From contig CAVPHY010000001.1 in assembly GCA_963704855.1 (NCBI GenBank), positions 186,001 to 250,000 of the forward strand: a DNA stretch of 64,000 nucleotides, written 5' to 3'. Below the pieces are notes generated by a model. It saw only the letters and a program-made list of their open reading frames with translations, was not told where the DNA came from and ran no database searches. This stretch comes from SZUA-36 sp963704855. Lineage in GTDB: Bacteria; Pseudomonadota; Gammaproteobacteria; Xanthomonadales; SZUA-36. Both the position numbers and the translations under genes were made by a program. Positions 7,732-17,135 of the stretch are shown here, piece by piece; position 1 is the first letter of the stretch, and each line of letters starts with the position of its first letter.

Positions 7732-8605
7732 TCAGGCACGACTACCGTAATATGCAACGACCTGAGGCTCGGCCCCGATACGCGCCTGGTGTTCGACCAG
7801 GTTCGGTGCGATACGCTCAACCAGGTCTTTGGGTACATGATCAAGGGCGCCTGAGCGGAGCCAGCGTGTGATCATGAGTACTTTCAGGTCAGCAATGGTC
7901 AGGCGCTTGTCGGCGAAGTACTTGCCACCACCCCGTTCCAGCAGTGCGCCCAGGCCCTTCAAAAATATCGTCAGCCAGCCATCCACCAATTTTTTGCGTG
8001 CAGCCTGGAGTGCTTCTCCCTCCAAACCAAACGTTTGTCCGATGTGGTGGCTGATATCTTCAGCCGCATCCATCACTTCGTCACAGTACAGCGCCTGCAG
8101 GTCGTCTTTCGGGTAAAGACCGCCCATCTTGCCGATGTAACGGCAGATGGCACTGGACTGGGTTACCGCCTCGCCGTCGATCTCGAGAACAGGCAATGCA
8201 TTGAAACGTGTTTCCTTTAATATGGTCAGCCAGCCACCCACCAATTTCTCACGTGCTGCCCGGAGCGCCTCTCCCTCCAGGCCAAACGTCTGTCCGATGT
8301 AGTGGCTGATATCTTCGACCGCGTCCAGCGCTTCGTCACAGTACAGCGCCTGCAGGTCGTCTTTCGGGTAAAGACCGCCCATCTTGCCGATGTAACGGCA
8401 GATGGCACTGGACTGGCTTACCGCCTCGCCATCGATCTCGAATATGGGCAACGCATTGAATCGCGTCTCCTGCCGCATCTCGCTGAACTCGGGAAACGTC
8501 AGCCGTTTATCTTCGAACGCGATCCCCGCCGCATGCAAGGCGATGCGAATAGGTTCGCCACGCCCACCGGCAAAATCGAAGTAGGTCAGTTTGTAGTTGC
8601 GTCAT
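7732..8605 (-). CDS. glutathione S-transferase with internal 85-residue duplication; one frameshift
   Basis: Starts at ATG 8605 behind an ideal GGAGG. Removing one base near 8595-8598 restores an N-terminus MTQYKLTYFDFAGGRGEP, the thioredoxin-like GST start. The body contains a 255-bp in-frame tandem duplication: about 7960-8214 and 8215-8469 both encode the ETRFNALP to GGWLTI or DGWLTI segment, with ALPxxEIDGEA and QSSAICRYIGKMGGLYPKDD in each. Total is 290 residues; without one copy it would be 205, the normal GST size. Copies are almost identical for about 100 bases and diverged elsewhere. The substrate is unknown. The duplication may be real or a join of two paralogues. Confidence 0.8.
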
Positions 8606-8633
8606 TGTTATACCTCCATTGTCTAAACCAATA

Positions 8634-10875
8634 TTAGCAGTGAGATGGTGTCTGCAACCATGTGCTTAAAGTAGTGCTGCCGGTTTGTGCAGGAAGCCAG
8701 TGCAGATAAACAGATTCTGAATGCTCATAAGCCGAAGAATTGGCCAGTACCAGCGAACCGGTAGGATCCAGATCAACCCATAGCGGTGCCGCCCTTGGTG
8801 CAGCGCTTTCGAACTCAGCCAAACTGGGTGAGAAATCGAATATCGGAGCACCAAAGCTGACGAAGCCAGTCGCTGACGAACACGCTCGAGTAGAGGTTAC
8901 CATCGAAGTTGACATCGAAACCAAAGCCAGACAACTCGATCACGTTTTCGTCACCAATCGGCAACGGGATTCCACTGACCACCTTCAGGTCAAGCACATA
9001 GCGACCGCCGTCCAATGGATCCCCCTGACCTGGATCGACACCGTCGAAGTCGTAATCACAGCAGAATGTGACCGCGAGGACATAAGTGTCATCAGCTGGT
9101 AATGTTGCCTGGAAAGCCGAAAGCAATCCATTTGCATCGTCGTTGGCTGCGATCAGCGCACCACTGGAGTCAAATAAAGCCATTACCGTATCAAGCTGGC
9201 CACGGGTTATTTCAGCAATCACCGTATTTCCGGCTTCACCAGCGAAACTGAAGAAATCAATATCCCCGGCTGACGGTGCGATTTCGGTGAACAACGAGTT
9301 CGGCGCACTATTAAACGGAGGTGTTATTGCCGCCGCCGTGCCAAAAGTATTGTTGTCTTCGAAAACATCACTGAGTTTATGCTTCGCAGTGTTGTACTTG
9401 ACCGTGTAATTGGCCAGGTCGTTATCGCCATCAGAGAACCACTCGTAGATCGCCGTATTGTGGTTGAAATTATGGGTGGTCTGATTTTTACCCTGCCTGA
9501 GCACACTTTCCTGCTCTGCACCACCGGTCTGGGCGAGACCGCAGCTAAGACCGGCGAGACCGTCGGTCGCACTTACATTGCCATAACTGACGGTTGCCTG
9601 GCTGGAGCCCTTTTTAAGTTCGATCGAAAACGTGTTTGAACCGGTGGCAAACCACTCGGGTACGTCTTCCCAGGTAACGGTGAACTTACTGCCGCCATTG
9701 TTCACATTAAAGTAAACGGAACCACCTGCGCTGGGGTTGACACCCGGTACTTGAACAAACAGGCGGATACGGTGGGCGACCAGTTAATCGAAGAGTGGCA
9801 GGTTTATGAAACACTGCGGATCAACGATTACATGGATCACCGTGCATTTTTTGAGCACCTGCAGGAAAAAATACAGGGACGTTTCAAACGCCCGGTTGCC
9901 GTACTGGACCTGGGTGGCGGAGACTTGACGGCGATCGTGCCGATGCTGACGAAGGTACCGTTGCAGCGCTACGTCGGTATTGACGAGTCAGATGTTGCCC
10001 CGGCGATCAAAGAATGGATCGGCCACGTTGCGTGCGATTACATTGACACCCGTCACCTTAGAAGTGCCGAAGAGTATTGTTCCGGAAATTGTGCCGGTGG
10101 TACTCGAGTAATCGGGCTCCGGGTACATCCTCGAAGCAATGGCGATGTCGTCAGCTTCGAGAGAAGCGGTGCCGATACCTGGACCGTAATAGAACGGGTA
10201 CATGGTCTCTACAATATCATTGGCAATAGGGCTGATTGGCGCACCAAAGGTATCGAAGGGCGTCGGCCCAGTGCTGTCACCGCCAACCGAGCCAAGGAAT
10301 ATCTGACCATTGACCACGGTGTGGGCAAAGTTGGTCCAATGACCGAACTCATGCACCATGACATCAATTGCATAGGTTGGATCTGTAAATGCTGGTCCGT
10401 TCAGAAACGAGAGCCCTTCATCTATGGTGCAGGTTGCCGGTGTTCCCCATTCGGGGCCGGCAAAACGCAGGATTCCGGAGCCCGGACCGTATAGCAGGTC
10501 AAAAATCTGCCCGTCATCATCGAAGACTACAGCGCTCAGACCATCCGGAGCAGCCGCATTAAGATAGGGACCAAAGTTAGTAACGTCCACATCGACCGGC
10601 AAAAGTGCGGCCAGCCTGGTAGGTCATGGTAGCCGAAGGGATATCCTCCCAGGCCTGGAAGGCAGAGCCGACGAGGGCAACTGCAGCGGGACCCGGGTTG
10701 CTGCTGCCGAGGTCACCCTGGTCAGGGTTAAAAATAATATCCGTGCCACCATTTGCCCATAAAAAGGGTACGCCGGAATCACAGACAGCAAGGGGGCCGC
10801 CTGCAAAGGCTGGGGTAGCCACAAAAAGACTCGCAGGGTGACGAGCGAAGCGAATTGTTTGGTTAAGTTTTTCAT
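8634..10875 (-). pseudogene. matrixin-like secreted metalloprotease with nidogen-like and PPC domains, interrupted
   Basis: Pieces in order: start MKNLTKQFASLVT at 10875 with AGGAG nine bases upstream and a signal peptide ending ATPAFA; a metalloprotease domain with zinc site HEFGHWTNFAH (HExxHxxxxxH); a nidogen-like segment around GSNTFSIELKKGSSQ; and a pre-peptidase C-terminal domain around GDIDFFSFAGEAG. Reading frame breaks occur near 10830 (one base missing), 10610 and 8870 (one extra base each fits). In addition, 9750-9995 holds foreign coding sequence on the opposite strand, and the protease has a stop at 9988. A functional product is unlikely from this sequence as given; error and true decay cannot be told apart here. 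Confidence 0.7.
9751..9995 (+). pseudogene. 5' fragment of a class I SAM methyltransferase inside the protease gene
   Basis: The plus strand encodes MNKQADTVGDQLIEEW, YMDHRAFFEHLQEKIQ, and then VAVLDLGGGDLTAIVPML and RYVGIDESDVA, a recognisable SAM-binding motif I and II. The frame stays open beyond 9995 only as antisense of the protease and stops being methyltransferase-like there. So about 245 bp of a methyltransferase 5' end lie inverted between the two halves of the protease gene. No flanking repeats are evident. It may be a rearrangement or an assembly join. Confidence 0.6.
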
Positions 10876-10887
10876 CGCATTCATCTC

Positions 10888-11472
10888 CTATCGAGCCAGC
10901 AAAGCGCGAATACTTGCGCTCAGCTTGTCCAATTCAACCGGGCCGTCGCCGTCGAGGCCCAGACCCGCATTATTGAATTCATTAACTGCCTGGAACTCTT
11001 CATCAGTACCGTCTATCGGGGAGACACGAAATGCGCCCTGGCCCAAACCAACAGTCACAGAAAGCCCGATTGAGCTCTCAGGTGTCGTGAATAAAAGGTA
11101 ATCACCGCCTTTGTCAAATTTCGGCACGTCGCTGAATAGTGAAAATCTGAGATTGCCATCTTCATCGGGTTTTGGTGCTGCCAAGCTGCCCACCGTGCGA
11201 ACTACCATGATGGAATTGTCGCCCTTGGTATCGGTTGCTGAGCCCTTGTAAAGTTCCACGACCCGAAATCGGTAAGTAACCGCCGGTAGCTCACCGCCAC
11301 CAGCTTCGATAGTTCCTTGCTCTACGTCAATCACTGTACCCCGGAAAATGGTTCCCGCACGGCTTGCCAGATCTTCCAGGTCCATCTTCAACATGGTGGT
11401 CGCCTGGACCTGGGCTGACAGTATCAGGATCGATGCAGCAAACAGCAAAATGCCATTTCTCTTCCAATTCAT
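10888..11472 (-). CDS. secreted protein of unknown function, upstream partner of the protease
   Basis: Start at ATG 11472 (MNWKRNGILLF) behind AGGAG, with a signal peptide ending VQAT, giving 194 residues. It contains SRAGTIFRGTVIDVEQG and YRFRVVELYKG, a beta-rich pattern, and FDKGGDYLLFTT. I do not recognise a named domain. The gene is 12 bp upstream of the matrixin-like gene on the same strand, so the two likely form one transcript; a periplasmic or exported partner of the protease is plausible but unproven. Confidence 0.65.
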   Translation of the reverse strand: MNWKRNGILLFAASILILSAQVQATTMLKMDLEDLASRAGTIFRGTVIDVEQGTIEAGGGELPAVTYRFRVVELYKGSATDTKGDNSIMVVRTVGSLAAPKPDEDGNLRFSLFSDVPKFDKGGDYLLFTTPESSIGLSVTVGLGQGAFRVSPIDGTDEEFQAVNEFNNAGLGLDGDGPVELDKLSASIRALLAR

Positions 11473-11861
11473 CTTTATCTCCTCGTTTAAAATTACTAAT
11501 GTGTGTGAATATATCGCCAACCTGCCGGCCACATTCAGATTGAATGTTTTCCCGTACTGGGCATGTATGAAACAGCATTAATTCAACGCACGAGCTTGAA
11601 TACCTGTCCAACAAAACAAGGAGTTAAACTGGATTGATCCGTCCAGCGAATACTCTTCTCTCGTGTTTTTGCGTCAGTTAAATGAGTTATTCCTACGTGA
11701 CCGACTCTTTATGTATAGACCACTCAGAGTATTTTTGCTGAGAATCCCTCACTTATTTATCTGGGGAGGCAATCAAATACGTACTTCAAACCACCGGAAC
11801 TGATAGCAGCTAAAGGATTCAGTGAGTTACGCGTTGAGCTGAAAAATGAACGATAAAGGCG
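11473..11861. other. intergenic region, no gene seen
   Basis: Between the secreted-protein gene and the UrcA gene I find no convincing ORF, RNA or repeat. The minus-strand promoter for the secreted protein/protease pair should lie in the right-hand part, but no clear -35/-10 pair stands out. Confidence 0.4.
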
Positions 11862-12314
11862 CTACAAAAAGCCTCGACGAAGACGTGTCTGTGCTATTTG
11901 AACAGAAACCGCCGACCGGCAATGCTTTGGGTTGCCAGATCGGCGGCAGGGTGAGTTGGTTAAAACCGATAAGCCGTCGAAAACCCAAGTACTTACAGGG
12001 CTGTAAGCACTGACGTTATCAATTTTTCCCAACGTAAGGTCGACCGTTGATGATACGCACTCCCGGTTCTTTCGGGCGAGATCAAGGGAGACCCTGAAGT
12101 TCTCAATACCACACACCCTGCGTGCGGCTGATTCAACACGCCGGTGTAAACTGGCAAGACCCGCCGGTTTGGCCAGGTTCAGATCATCGAAAGAGACGGC
12201 AACGTTGCCGGTGTTGATTTTGTGAGTCGTGACTTCGTCAGCCAACGCGGTATTCAGGGTAAGCACACACAATGCAGAACCCAGTACAAACAAACTGTTG
12301 AAACGTGATTTCAT
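11862..12314 (-). CDS. UrcA family protein
   Basis: Start at ATG 12314 (MKSRFNSLFVLGS) behind GAGG, with a signal peptide ending ALADE. The core VAVSFDDLNLAKPAGLASLH, RRVESAARRVCG and the second Cys in RECVSS match the UrcA family of small secreted proteins with one disulfide. The family's function is not known. At 150 residues it is about 40 longer than usual, and the tail after KIDNVSAYSP has no family character, so a late frameshift or loss of the native stop is possible. Confidence 0.75.
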   Translation of the reverse strand: MKSRFNSLFVLGSALCVLTLNTALADEVTTHKINTGNVAVSFDDLNLAKPAGLASLHRRVESAARRVCGIENFRVSLDLARKNRECVSSTVDLTLGKIDNVSAYSPVSTWVFDGLSVLTNSPCRRSGNPKHCRSAVSVQIAQTRLRRGFL

Positions 12315-12550
12315 GGCAAGATCCTCTAGCAATCAGTCGTACCCTCTCTTATTCGTGCATACTTTTTGACGATCCCGGGTCCGGGAAAGTTACCTGTCTT
12401 GCGGTAAGTTGACTAAATTTGGCGATAAGCCGGAGAAATGGGGAGGGGTCAGAATTGACCGGTGAAATTTGAACTTGATTTTCTGCTGGTGATTTACCGG
12501 TGTTTGTCGAAGAACAAACACCGTATATGGATGTATGGGAACGAACCGTT

Positions 12551-12844
12551 TCAGGCCACGAGGTTGTTTTCCATATTCGCAACCAAGGCAAAATCTACCC
12601 AGCCCTTTTTAACAGCTGCAGGACGAAGCCGCACGTCGATCAGGTCGCCTTCCGGTTTCTGGACAGGCGGAACAACCACGCCCCTTTGCCTCTGAATCCG
12701 TTGGTAGAGTTCTTCGCGATGCAGCTGCATGTCCTGCGGTTTAGCAGTGGCATCTTCCATTCCCAAACCGAGCATATGAATAGGCACGTAGTCTCCTAAC
12801 CCAAGTTTTCTTTCGGTGGCTTCCGGCTTCCTAAGTTTCAACAT
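12551..12844 (-). CDS. uncharacterised 97-residue protein
   Basis: ATG at 12844 follows AGGAAATTATACAA, a reasonable ribosome-binding site. The product is hydrophilic, with LGDYVPIHMLGLGMEDATAK and VVVPPVQKPEGD, no signal peptide and no membrane segment. I do not recognise a family. It lies alone between UrcA and the EamA gene. Confidence 0.45.
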   Translation of the reverse strand: MLKLRKPEATERKLGLGDYVPIHMLGLGMEDATAKPQDMQLHREELYQRIQRQRGVVVPPVQKPEGDLIDVRLRPAAVKKGWVDFALVANMENNLVA

Positions 12845-13340
12845 TTGTATAATTTCCTATTCATACTGAGTAGAGAGTTTGACCTTCGTACACTTCCCTG
12901 TGTCCTTGTCCCTTAAATTTCAATTCCGGTCAATCATAACTAATGCAAATATCACGCCAAAAAAATCTGTTTAAATATTATCTTTTAAAAACAGTAATAT
13001 AAGATACCACTTTGAGAATCCCCCGGTGTACGGATGACCCAAAGCTGCCGAGGTGAGTCAGGTAAGCTGACGAAAAATGTCAGTTGGAACGACCAACTGG
13101 AAACAAGCAGGCCATACCGGTGACAAGAAGGATTGAAGCTTTGACTCCTGATTTGTGATGATACATACGACTCCTGAACCCGAAGATTCCCATCCCACCC
13201 TTTGTTCGATCTGTACCACGGGCTGGAAAATCGTGGCAGTATATCGCCTGGCAACCAGGCTCGGGACAACAACCCCGATGCCACACCGGTGGTTTTTCCA
13301 CTGATGCACAGTGCCAGGCTGAACTTGAGGTAAAGAGAAA
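12845..13340. other. intergenic region, no gene seen
   Basis: About 500 bases, AT-rich near 12900-13000. Short ORFs here have no protein-like character. It should contain the divergent promoters of the 97-residue protein gene and the EamA gene; I cannot point to clear boxes. Confidence 0.35.
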
Positions 13341-13775
13341 ATGCATACCGTTAATAGTTGGGCATTTTGGGCGCTTCTTTCCGCCGTATTTGCCGCGCTG
13401 ACAGCCATCTTTGCCAAGATCGGCATCCAGGATGTCGATTCAGACCTGGCAACCCTCGTTCGCACCGCAGTTGTCATCATTGCGTTAACCGGCTTTGTAT
13501 GGTTTTCGGGCAAATGGAGCAATCCGCTCGAACTCTCTTCAAGAACCTGGCTCTTCCTTACGCTGTCCGGCCTGGCGACCGGTGCCTCCTGGGTATGCTA
13601 CTTCCGCGCCCTTCAGCTGGGTGATGCATCCAAGGTCGCACCCATCGACAAGTTCAGCCTGGTGCTGGTCGCCCTGTTCGCAATGGTGTTTCTGGGGGAG
13701 CGCCCGTCCTTCCGCGACTGGACGGGTATCGCCCTGGTAGCAAGTGGCGTGGTCCTGCTTGCCCTGAAGCGATAA
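13341..13775 (+). CDS. EamA-type small membrane transporter
   Basis: A 144-residue protein with one EamA domain (half of a ten-segment DMT transporter) and about five hydrophobic segments. It has the characteristic starting pattern FWALLSAVFAALTAIFAKIG, then SGLATGASWVCYFRALQLGD and VAPIDKFSLVLVALFA-FLGE. Single-domain members act as dimers in the inner membrane. RBS is GAGG seven bases upstream of the ATG. Substrate unknown. Confidence 0.9.
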   Translation: MHTVNSWAFWALLSAVFAALTAIFAKIGIQDVDSDLATLVRTAVVIIALTGFVWFSGKWSNPLELSSRTWLFLTLSGLATGASWVCYFRALQLGDASKVAPIDKFSLVLVALFAMVFLGERPSFRDWTGIALVASGVVLLALKR

Positions 13776-13813
13776 AACTCAAATCCACTAAGTAAAACGA
13801 AGCGGGGCAGCCG

Positions 13814-14734
13814 TCATTTTTGCGGTCTGGAAGATACAACGGTGAACATATTCAAGGGGGTATTATCAGCCAGTTGCTGGTGGAAGGTCACCTGGTGTTC
13901 TGTGAAGCCCAGCACTTCGAGGAACTGGGTGAAGAAACGGGGAGTAAACCGCCACCAGGTATCCCAGGCATTGTTCCCGGCAGTCGGTACCAATGAACAC
14001 ACCGGTCCTTCACCCAGTTCCGCATCGTGGATCTCGGTGATGATGATGGTCTCGCTTACCCTGCGCGCACAACTCTCCAGGATTGCCACCGGTGATCGTG
14101 AGTGAAGCAGGATCGAGGCCAGCACAACCACATCAAATTCACCCAGTGAAGCCGGCAGGTTTTCAGCTGAGCCGTGAAAGACCCGTGCACTGGAGCCGAA
14201 TTTTTCGTGACAGAACCAGAAGCCGTTGCGGATACCGCCAATATGTTCGTGGAACTGCCTCTCCACCTCGGTCCAGCCCTCGTCACGGCCCCTTGCAAGC
14301 CCCAGCTTTTCATAAGGCACCGCATTCCAGAAATTGCGATCCATCGGTAGTTCAACTGCCACCACCTCTGCCGCGGCTTTCTCGATCTGGAAGGTCAGGA
14401 AACCCGTGGCCGGACCAATTTCAAGCACCCGCTTCCGGGTGAAATCATAGCTCCCCAGGTACTTGTCAAAACCCTCACGCAGATCCCACTGGCCTTCAAC
14501 CAGTCCGACACCCGGGATCTCGGTGCTATGGTAAAAATTACACTCATCGACAGTGCTGATTTTCCACGGCTGCTCATATAGCTGGCCTGTCTGCCCCTTC
14601 CCGGAGAACTTCTTGAACAAGTTTTTCAAAATGAATCCTGTACTCTCACCGTCAAATTTAGCGGATTGAACCGCGCTCCGCATACCGCACGGAGTATAAA
14701 GCACACCCGGCTTGAATGTCCTTTCCACCCGCAT
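13814..14734 (-). CDS. SAM-dependent methyltransferase, CmoB/DUF1698-like
   Basis: The SAM site VLEIGPATGFLTFQIEK and the downstream FDVVVLASILLHSRSPVAIL and IIITEIHD form a class I methyltransferase. GQWDLREGFDKYLGSYDF precedes it. The order of motifs resembles the CmoB-type group, but the substrate is not evident. The first 30 residues are poor; a TTG at about 14633 (MKNLFKKFSG) is a likelier start than the far upstream codon. It faces the EamA gene tail to tail. Confidence 0.75.
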   Translation of the reverse strand: MRVERTFKPGVLYTPCGMRSAVQSAKFDGESTGFILKNLFKKFSGKGQTGQLYEQPWKISTVDECNFYHSTEIPGVGLVEGQWDLREGFDKYLGSYDFTRKRVLEIGPATGFLTFQIEKAAAEVVAVELPMDRNFWNAVPYEKLGLARGRDEGWTEVERQFHEHIGGIRNGFWFCHEKFGSSARVFHGSAENLPASLGEFDVVVLASILLHSRSPVAILESCARRVSETIIITEIHDAELGEGPVCSLVPTAGNNAWDTWWRFTPRFFTQFLEVLGFTEHQVTFHQQLADNTPLNMFTVVSSRPQK

Positions 14735-14876
14735 GCCTTAAGCCTGCCGCTTCCATTGGCACTGACAATATTTTTGAGGTAGCTGTGCCTTCTTACACGT
14801 GCGCACGGGCCAGAAGTAGTTTAAATTCCCAGCAAGGTCAGATTGATGTCAAATGAACTGGACTCATGGGGCAATC

Positions 14877-16058
14877 ATGAAAAAGCATATATTTTTGATT
14901 ACATTTCTAAGCTGCGTTTTGTTTTCAATCAACGCAGTTGCAAACTCCACGGGCTCAACCGTGCCTGAACAATTCCGCGGTTTCGATGCCAACTCCAAGC
15001 TGGTCATCGATTACAGGGATCTTGACTCCCTGCTCGATACCGTTGTGCTCTACACGGGACGGTCGGACCGGAAAAAGGCGAACTCCACCCGCGCGTCGAC
15101 CGGAACCCGCATGAAGGTCAAAGTCAACCGTGCAACCGTAAACGAAGGCAACCGGTTTTATTTCGAGGTATTTGAAAACAACCCGGAAAACCAGCAGACC
15201 ATCCGCAAGATCAAAACCCGGTTGGAAAGCATTCCCGGCACATTTCCACTTGAAAAGTTCTCACGTGATGAGCAACTCGCCTACTGGTTGAACCTGTACA
15301 ACATTACGCTGCTGGATGAAATTGTCAGTGTTTACCCTGTACCTGAACTCGAAGATTTTCTGGTCGGCGAGGATTCCGTGTTGTCGAAGAAAACCCTCAC
15401 AGTTGCGGGCATTCCCCTCAGCCTGGACGACATCCAGTTTACAATCCTGAGACAGAATTACGACAATTCGCCGCTGGTCATCTACGGTTTGTACCAGGGC
15501 ATCATAGGAGGGCCGAACATTCGAAAATCTGCCTACACGGGCAAATACGTATATGCCGACCTGATAGATAATGCCATTGAGTTCATCAATTCAAACCGTG
15601 GTACTGAAGGCAGAAACAGCCGCACCTTCCGGGTGTCGAGCCTGTACGAACGCAATGCCGCGTTTTTCCCGGATTTCGATGCGGACCTGACCGCGCATCT
15701 GCTGACTTTCCTGGAGGGAGACGAACTCGGGGAACTGCAGTCGGCTACAGACATCAAGACGGATATTAACGACTGGACCGTTACAGACCTCTACGGGAGC
15801 AGCCGTGATCTGGCAGGGAGCCTGGCGAGCAACGCGGCAGCGCTTGATGGCGCCATCAGCGGTGGTAACTCTTCAAGACTTACTGTGAACTCAGTGGTTG
15901 CCACCCGCTATAGCCCGGAAGTGATGCAACACCTCAATGAGCTCAACGAAAAACGGGCCGCAGAAAGAACGGGTACCGTGACAATTGAAGAGATGGGCCA
16001 GGCCGGCGACCAATCAGATGCAACTGACCAGGCCGAAAAGGAAAGCAACCAGCCCTGA
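14877..16058 (+). CDS. secreted DUF547 protein
   Basis: ATG at 14877 gives MKKHIFLITFLSCVLFS and a signal peptide ending NAVANS. The DUF547 core is plain: FSRDEQLAYWLNLYNITLLD, LDDIQFTILRQNY, PLVIYGLYQGIIGGPNIR and SSLYERNAAFFPDFDADL. The function of this widespread family is not known. The C-terminus is a charged, low-complexity tail. An alternative ATG at 14853 adds eight residues. Confidence 0.9.
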   Translation: MKKHIFLITFLSCVLFSINAVANSTGSTVPEQFRGFDANSKLVIDYRDLDSLLDTVVLYTGRSDRKKANSTRASTGTRMKVKVNRATVNEGNRFYFEVFENNPENQQTIRKIKTRLESIPGTFPLEKFSRDEQLAYWLNLYNITLLDEIVSVYPVPELEDFLVGEDSVLSKKTLTVAGIPLSLDDIQFTILRQNYDNSPLVIYGLYQGIIGGPNIRKSAYTGKYVYADLIDNAIEFINSNRGTEGRNSRTFRVSSLYERNAAFFPDFDADLTAHLLTFLEGDELGELQSATDIKTDINDWTVTDLYGSSRDLAGSLASNAAALDGAISGGNSSRLTVNSVVATRYSPEVMQHLNELNEKRAAERTGTVTIEEMGQAGDQSDATDQAEKESNQP

Positions 16059-16083
16059 CATTTCACCAGGCGGTGCTGCCGGC

Positions 16084-16923
16084 TTACTTCCCGGGCCCGC
16101 GCATAATCCAGCCCAGGCCCTGGCGGAATGCTTCGGGGGGCGCCGAAAGATGTGTTTGACCCGCCAGTGTGCGGGTCTCGAGATCCCATGGCCTGGGTGT
16201 CGCCGATTGCCAGTAGCTGATCCACTCCAATGCGGGTCCGCGAAAAACCGGATCGTCGAATTCACCGCTTGATACGAAAACCCGGCTCGACGCTTGCGTG
16301 ACCTCCTCGTCACCATGCCAGCTCAGGAAGAATGGCAGGTTTCGGTGCAACGCCGGATTGCTTGCAATGTGACCAAAAAAGAGCGCCGGTTTTGTCAACG
16401 CATTGAAAAGCACAAACTGGCCTCCCAGCGAGTGTCCGAACAGGATTCTGCGCGCAGGATTTGAACGGTAGGTTTTCTCGATCAGGGGCATGAGTTCATA
16501 CTGCAACACTGACTGGAAAACACCGGCGCCACCCCAGAACTCACGCTCCGCGGAAGCCGCAGTAAAATCGGTTGAACGCCAGTTACCTTCTGCAAAAGTA
16601 TCGGCGCCATAGGAAATACCCACCAGTATCGCCGCGGGACTCTCGTCCCCAAATCGCAGGTAGTGATGATAGGCGGCCATCAATGGAAAAGTATTACCAC
16701 CATCGAGCAGGTAAACCGTCGGATAGTCTTGAGCCGAGTCCTGATAGTCTTCGGGCAGGTCTACGAAGATATGAAACGTGCGTTCCAGCTGCTTTGAGTT
16801 TAACTCGTGATATTTTACGTCACCCAGGGACTGCAGCAGGCGCGTATCAATGATGTCCGCCATTGGAGCAGTTGCCAATGTCATCAGGGCCATGAAAAGG
16901 AATGCTGAATTAGGAAATCTCAT
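16084..16923 (-). CDS. alpha/beta hydrolase, esterase D / Fes type, exported
   Basis: 279 residues with a signal peptide ending APMAD. The esterase fold shows FHIFVDLPEDYQDS, YPTVYLLDGGNTFP, AILVGISYG, the nucleophile elbow ILFGHSLGGQF, and ASNPALHRN. The putative acid lies near SSGEFDD and the catalytic His in GQTHLSAP. This is the pattern of the putative-esterase family that includes enterochelin and S-formylglutathione hydrolases. The exported location favours a small-ester or siderophore substrate, which is inference. Confidence 0.88.
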   Translation of the reverse strand: MRFPNSAFLFMALMTLATAPMADIIDTRLLQSLGDVKYHELNSKQLERTFHIFVDLPEDYQDSAQDYPTVYLLDGGNTFPLMAAYHHYLRFGDESPAAILVGISYGADTFAEGNWRSTDFTAASAEREFWGGAGVFQSVLQYELMPLIEKTYRSNPARRILFGHSLGGQFVLFNALTKPALFFGHIASNPALHRNLPFFLSWHGDEEVTQASSRVFVSSGEFDDPVFRGPALEWISYWQSATPRPWDLETRTLAGQTHLSAPPEAFRQGLGWIMRGPGK

Positions 16924-17135
16924 GTGATCCGTCCGGTTCAGGGTATTACTACAATGATGTTAACAAAGAACCGGCCGATGCGAGCACACTGTCGCCGGGA
17001 TCAAGGCGGGTACCCGGCAGGAACTACCTTTGATAAGCTGCGAAACAGGCGGGTTTTTTGATAGATCGGCATCTGAATCCCCATCTTCAGATAGTGTTAT
17101 CCTTGCTGTCATAAAAAGGAACTAGAGCCGCCTGT

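Noticed and set aside
9751..10494. A complete 247-residue methyltransferase gene on the plus strand
   Set aside because: Only the first ~80 residues are methyltransferase-like; the rest is antisense to the protease.
16084..16316. Overlapping ORFs between the DUF547 gene and the esterase gene
   Set aside because: They are antisense to the esterase C-terminus, which has clear catalytic motifs.
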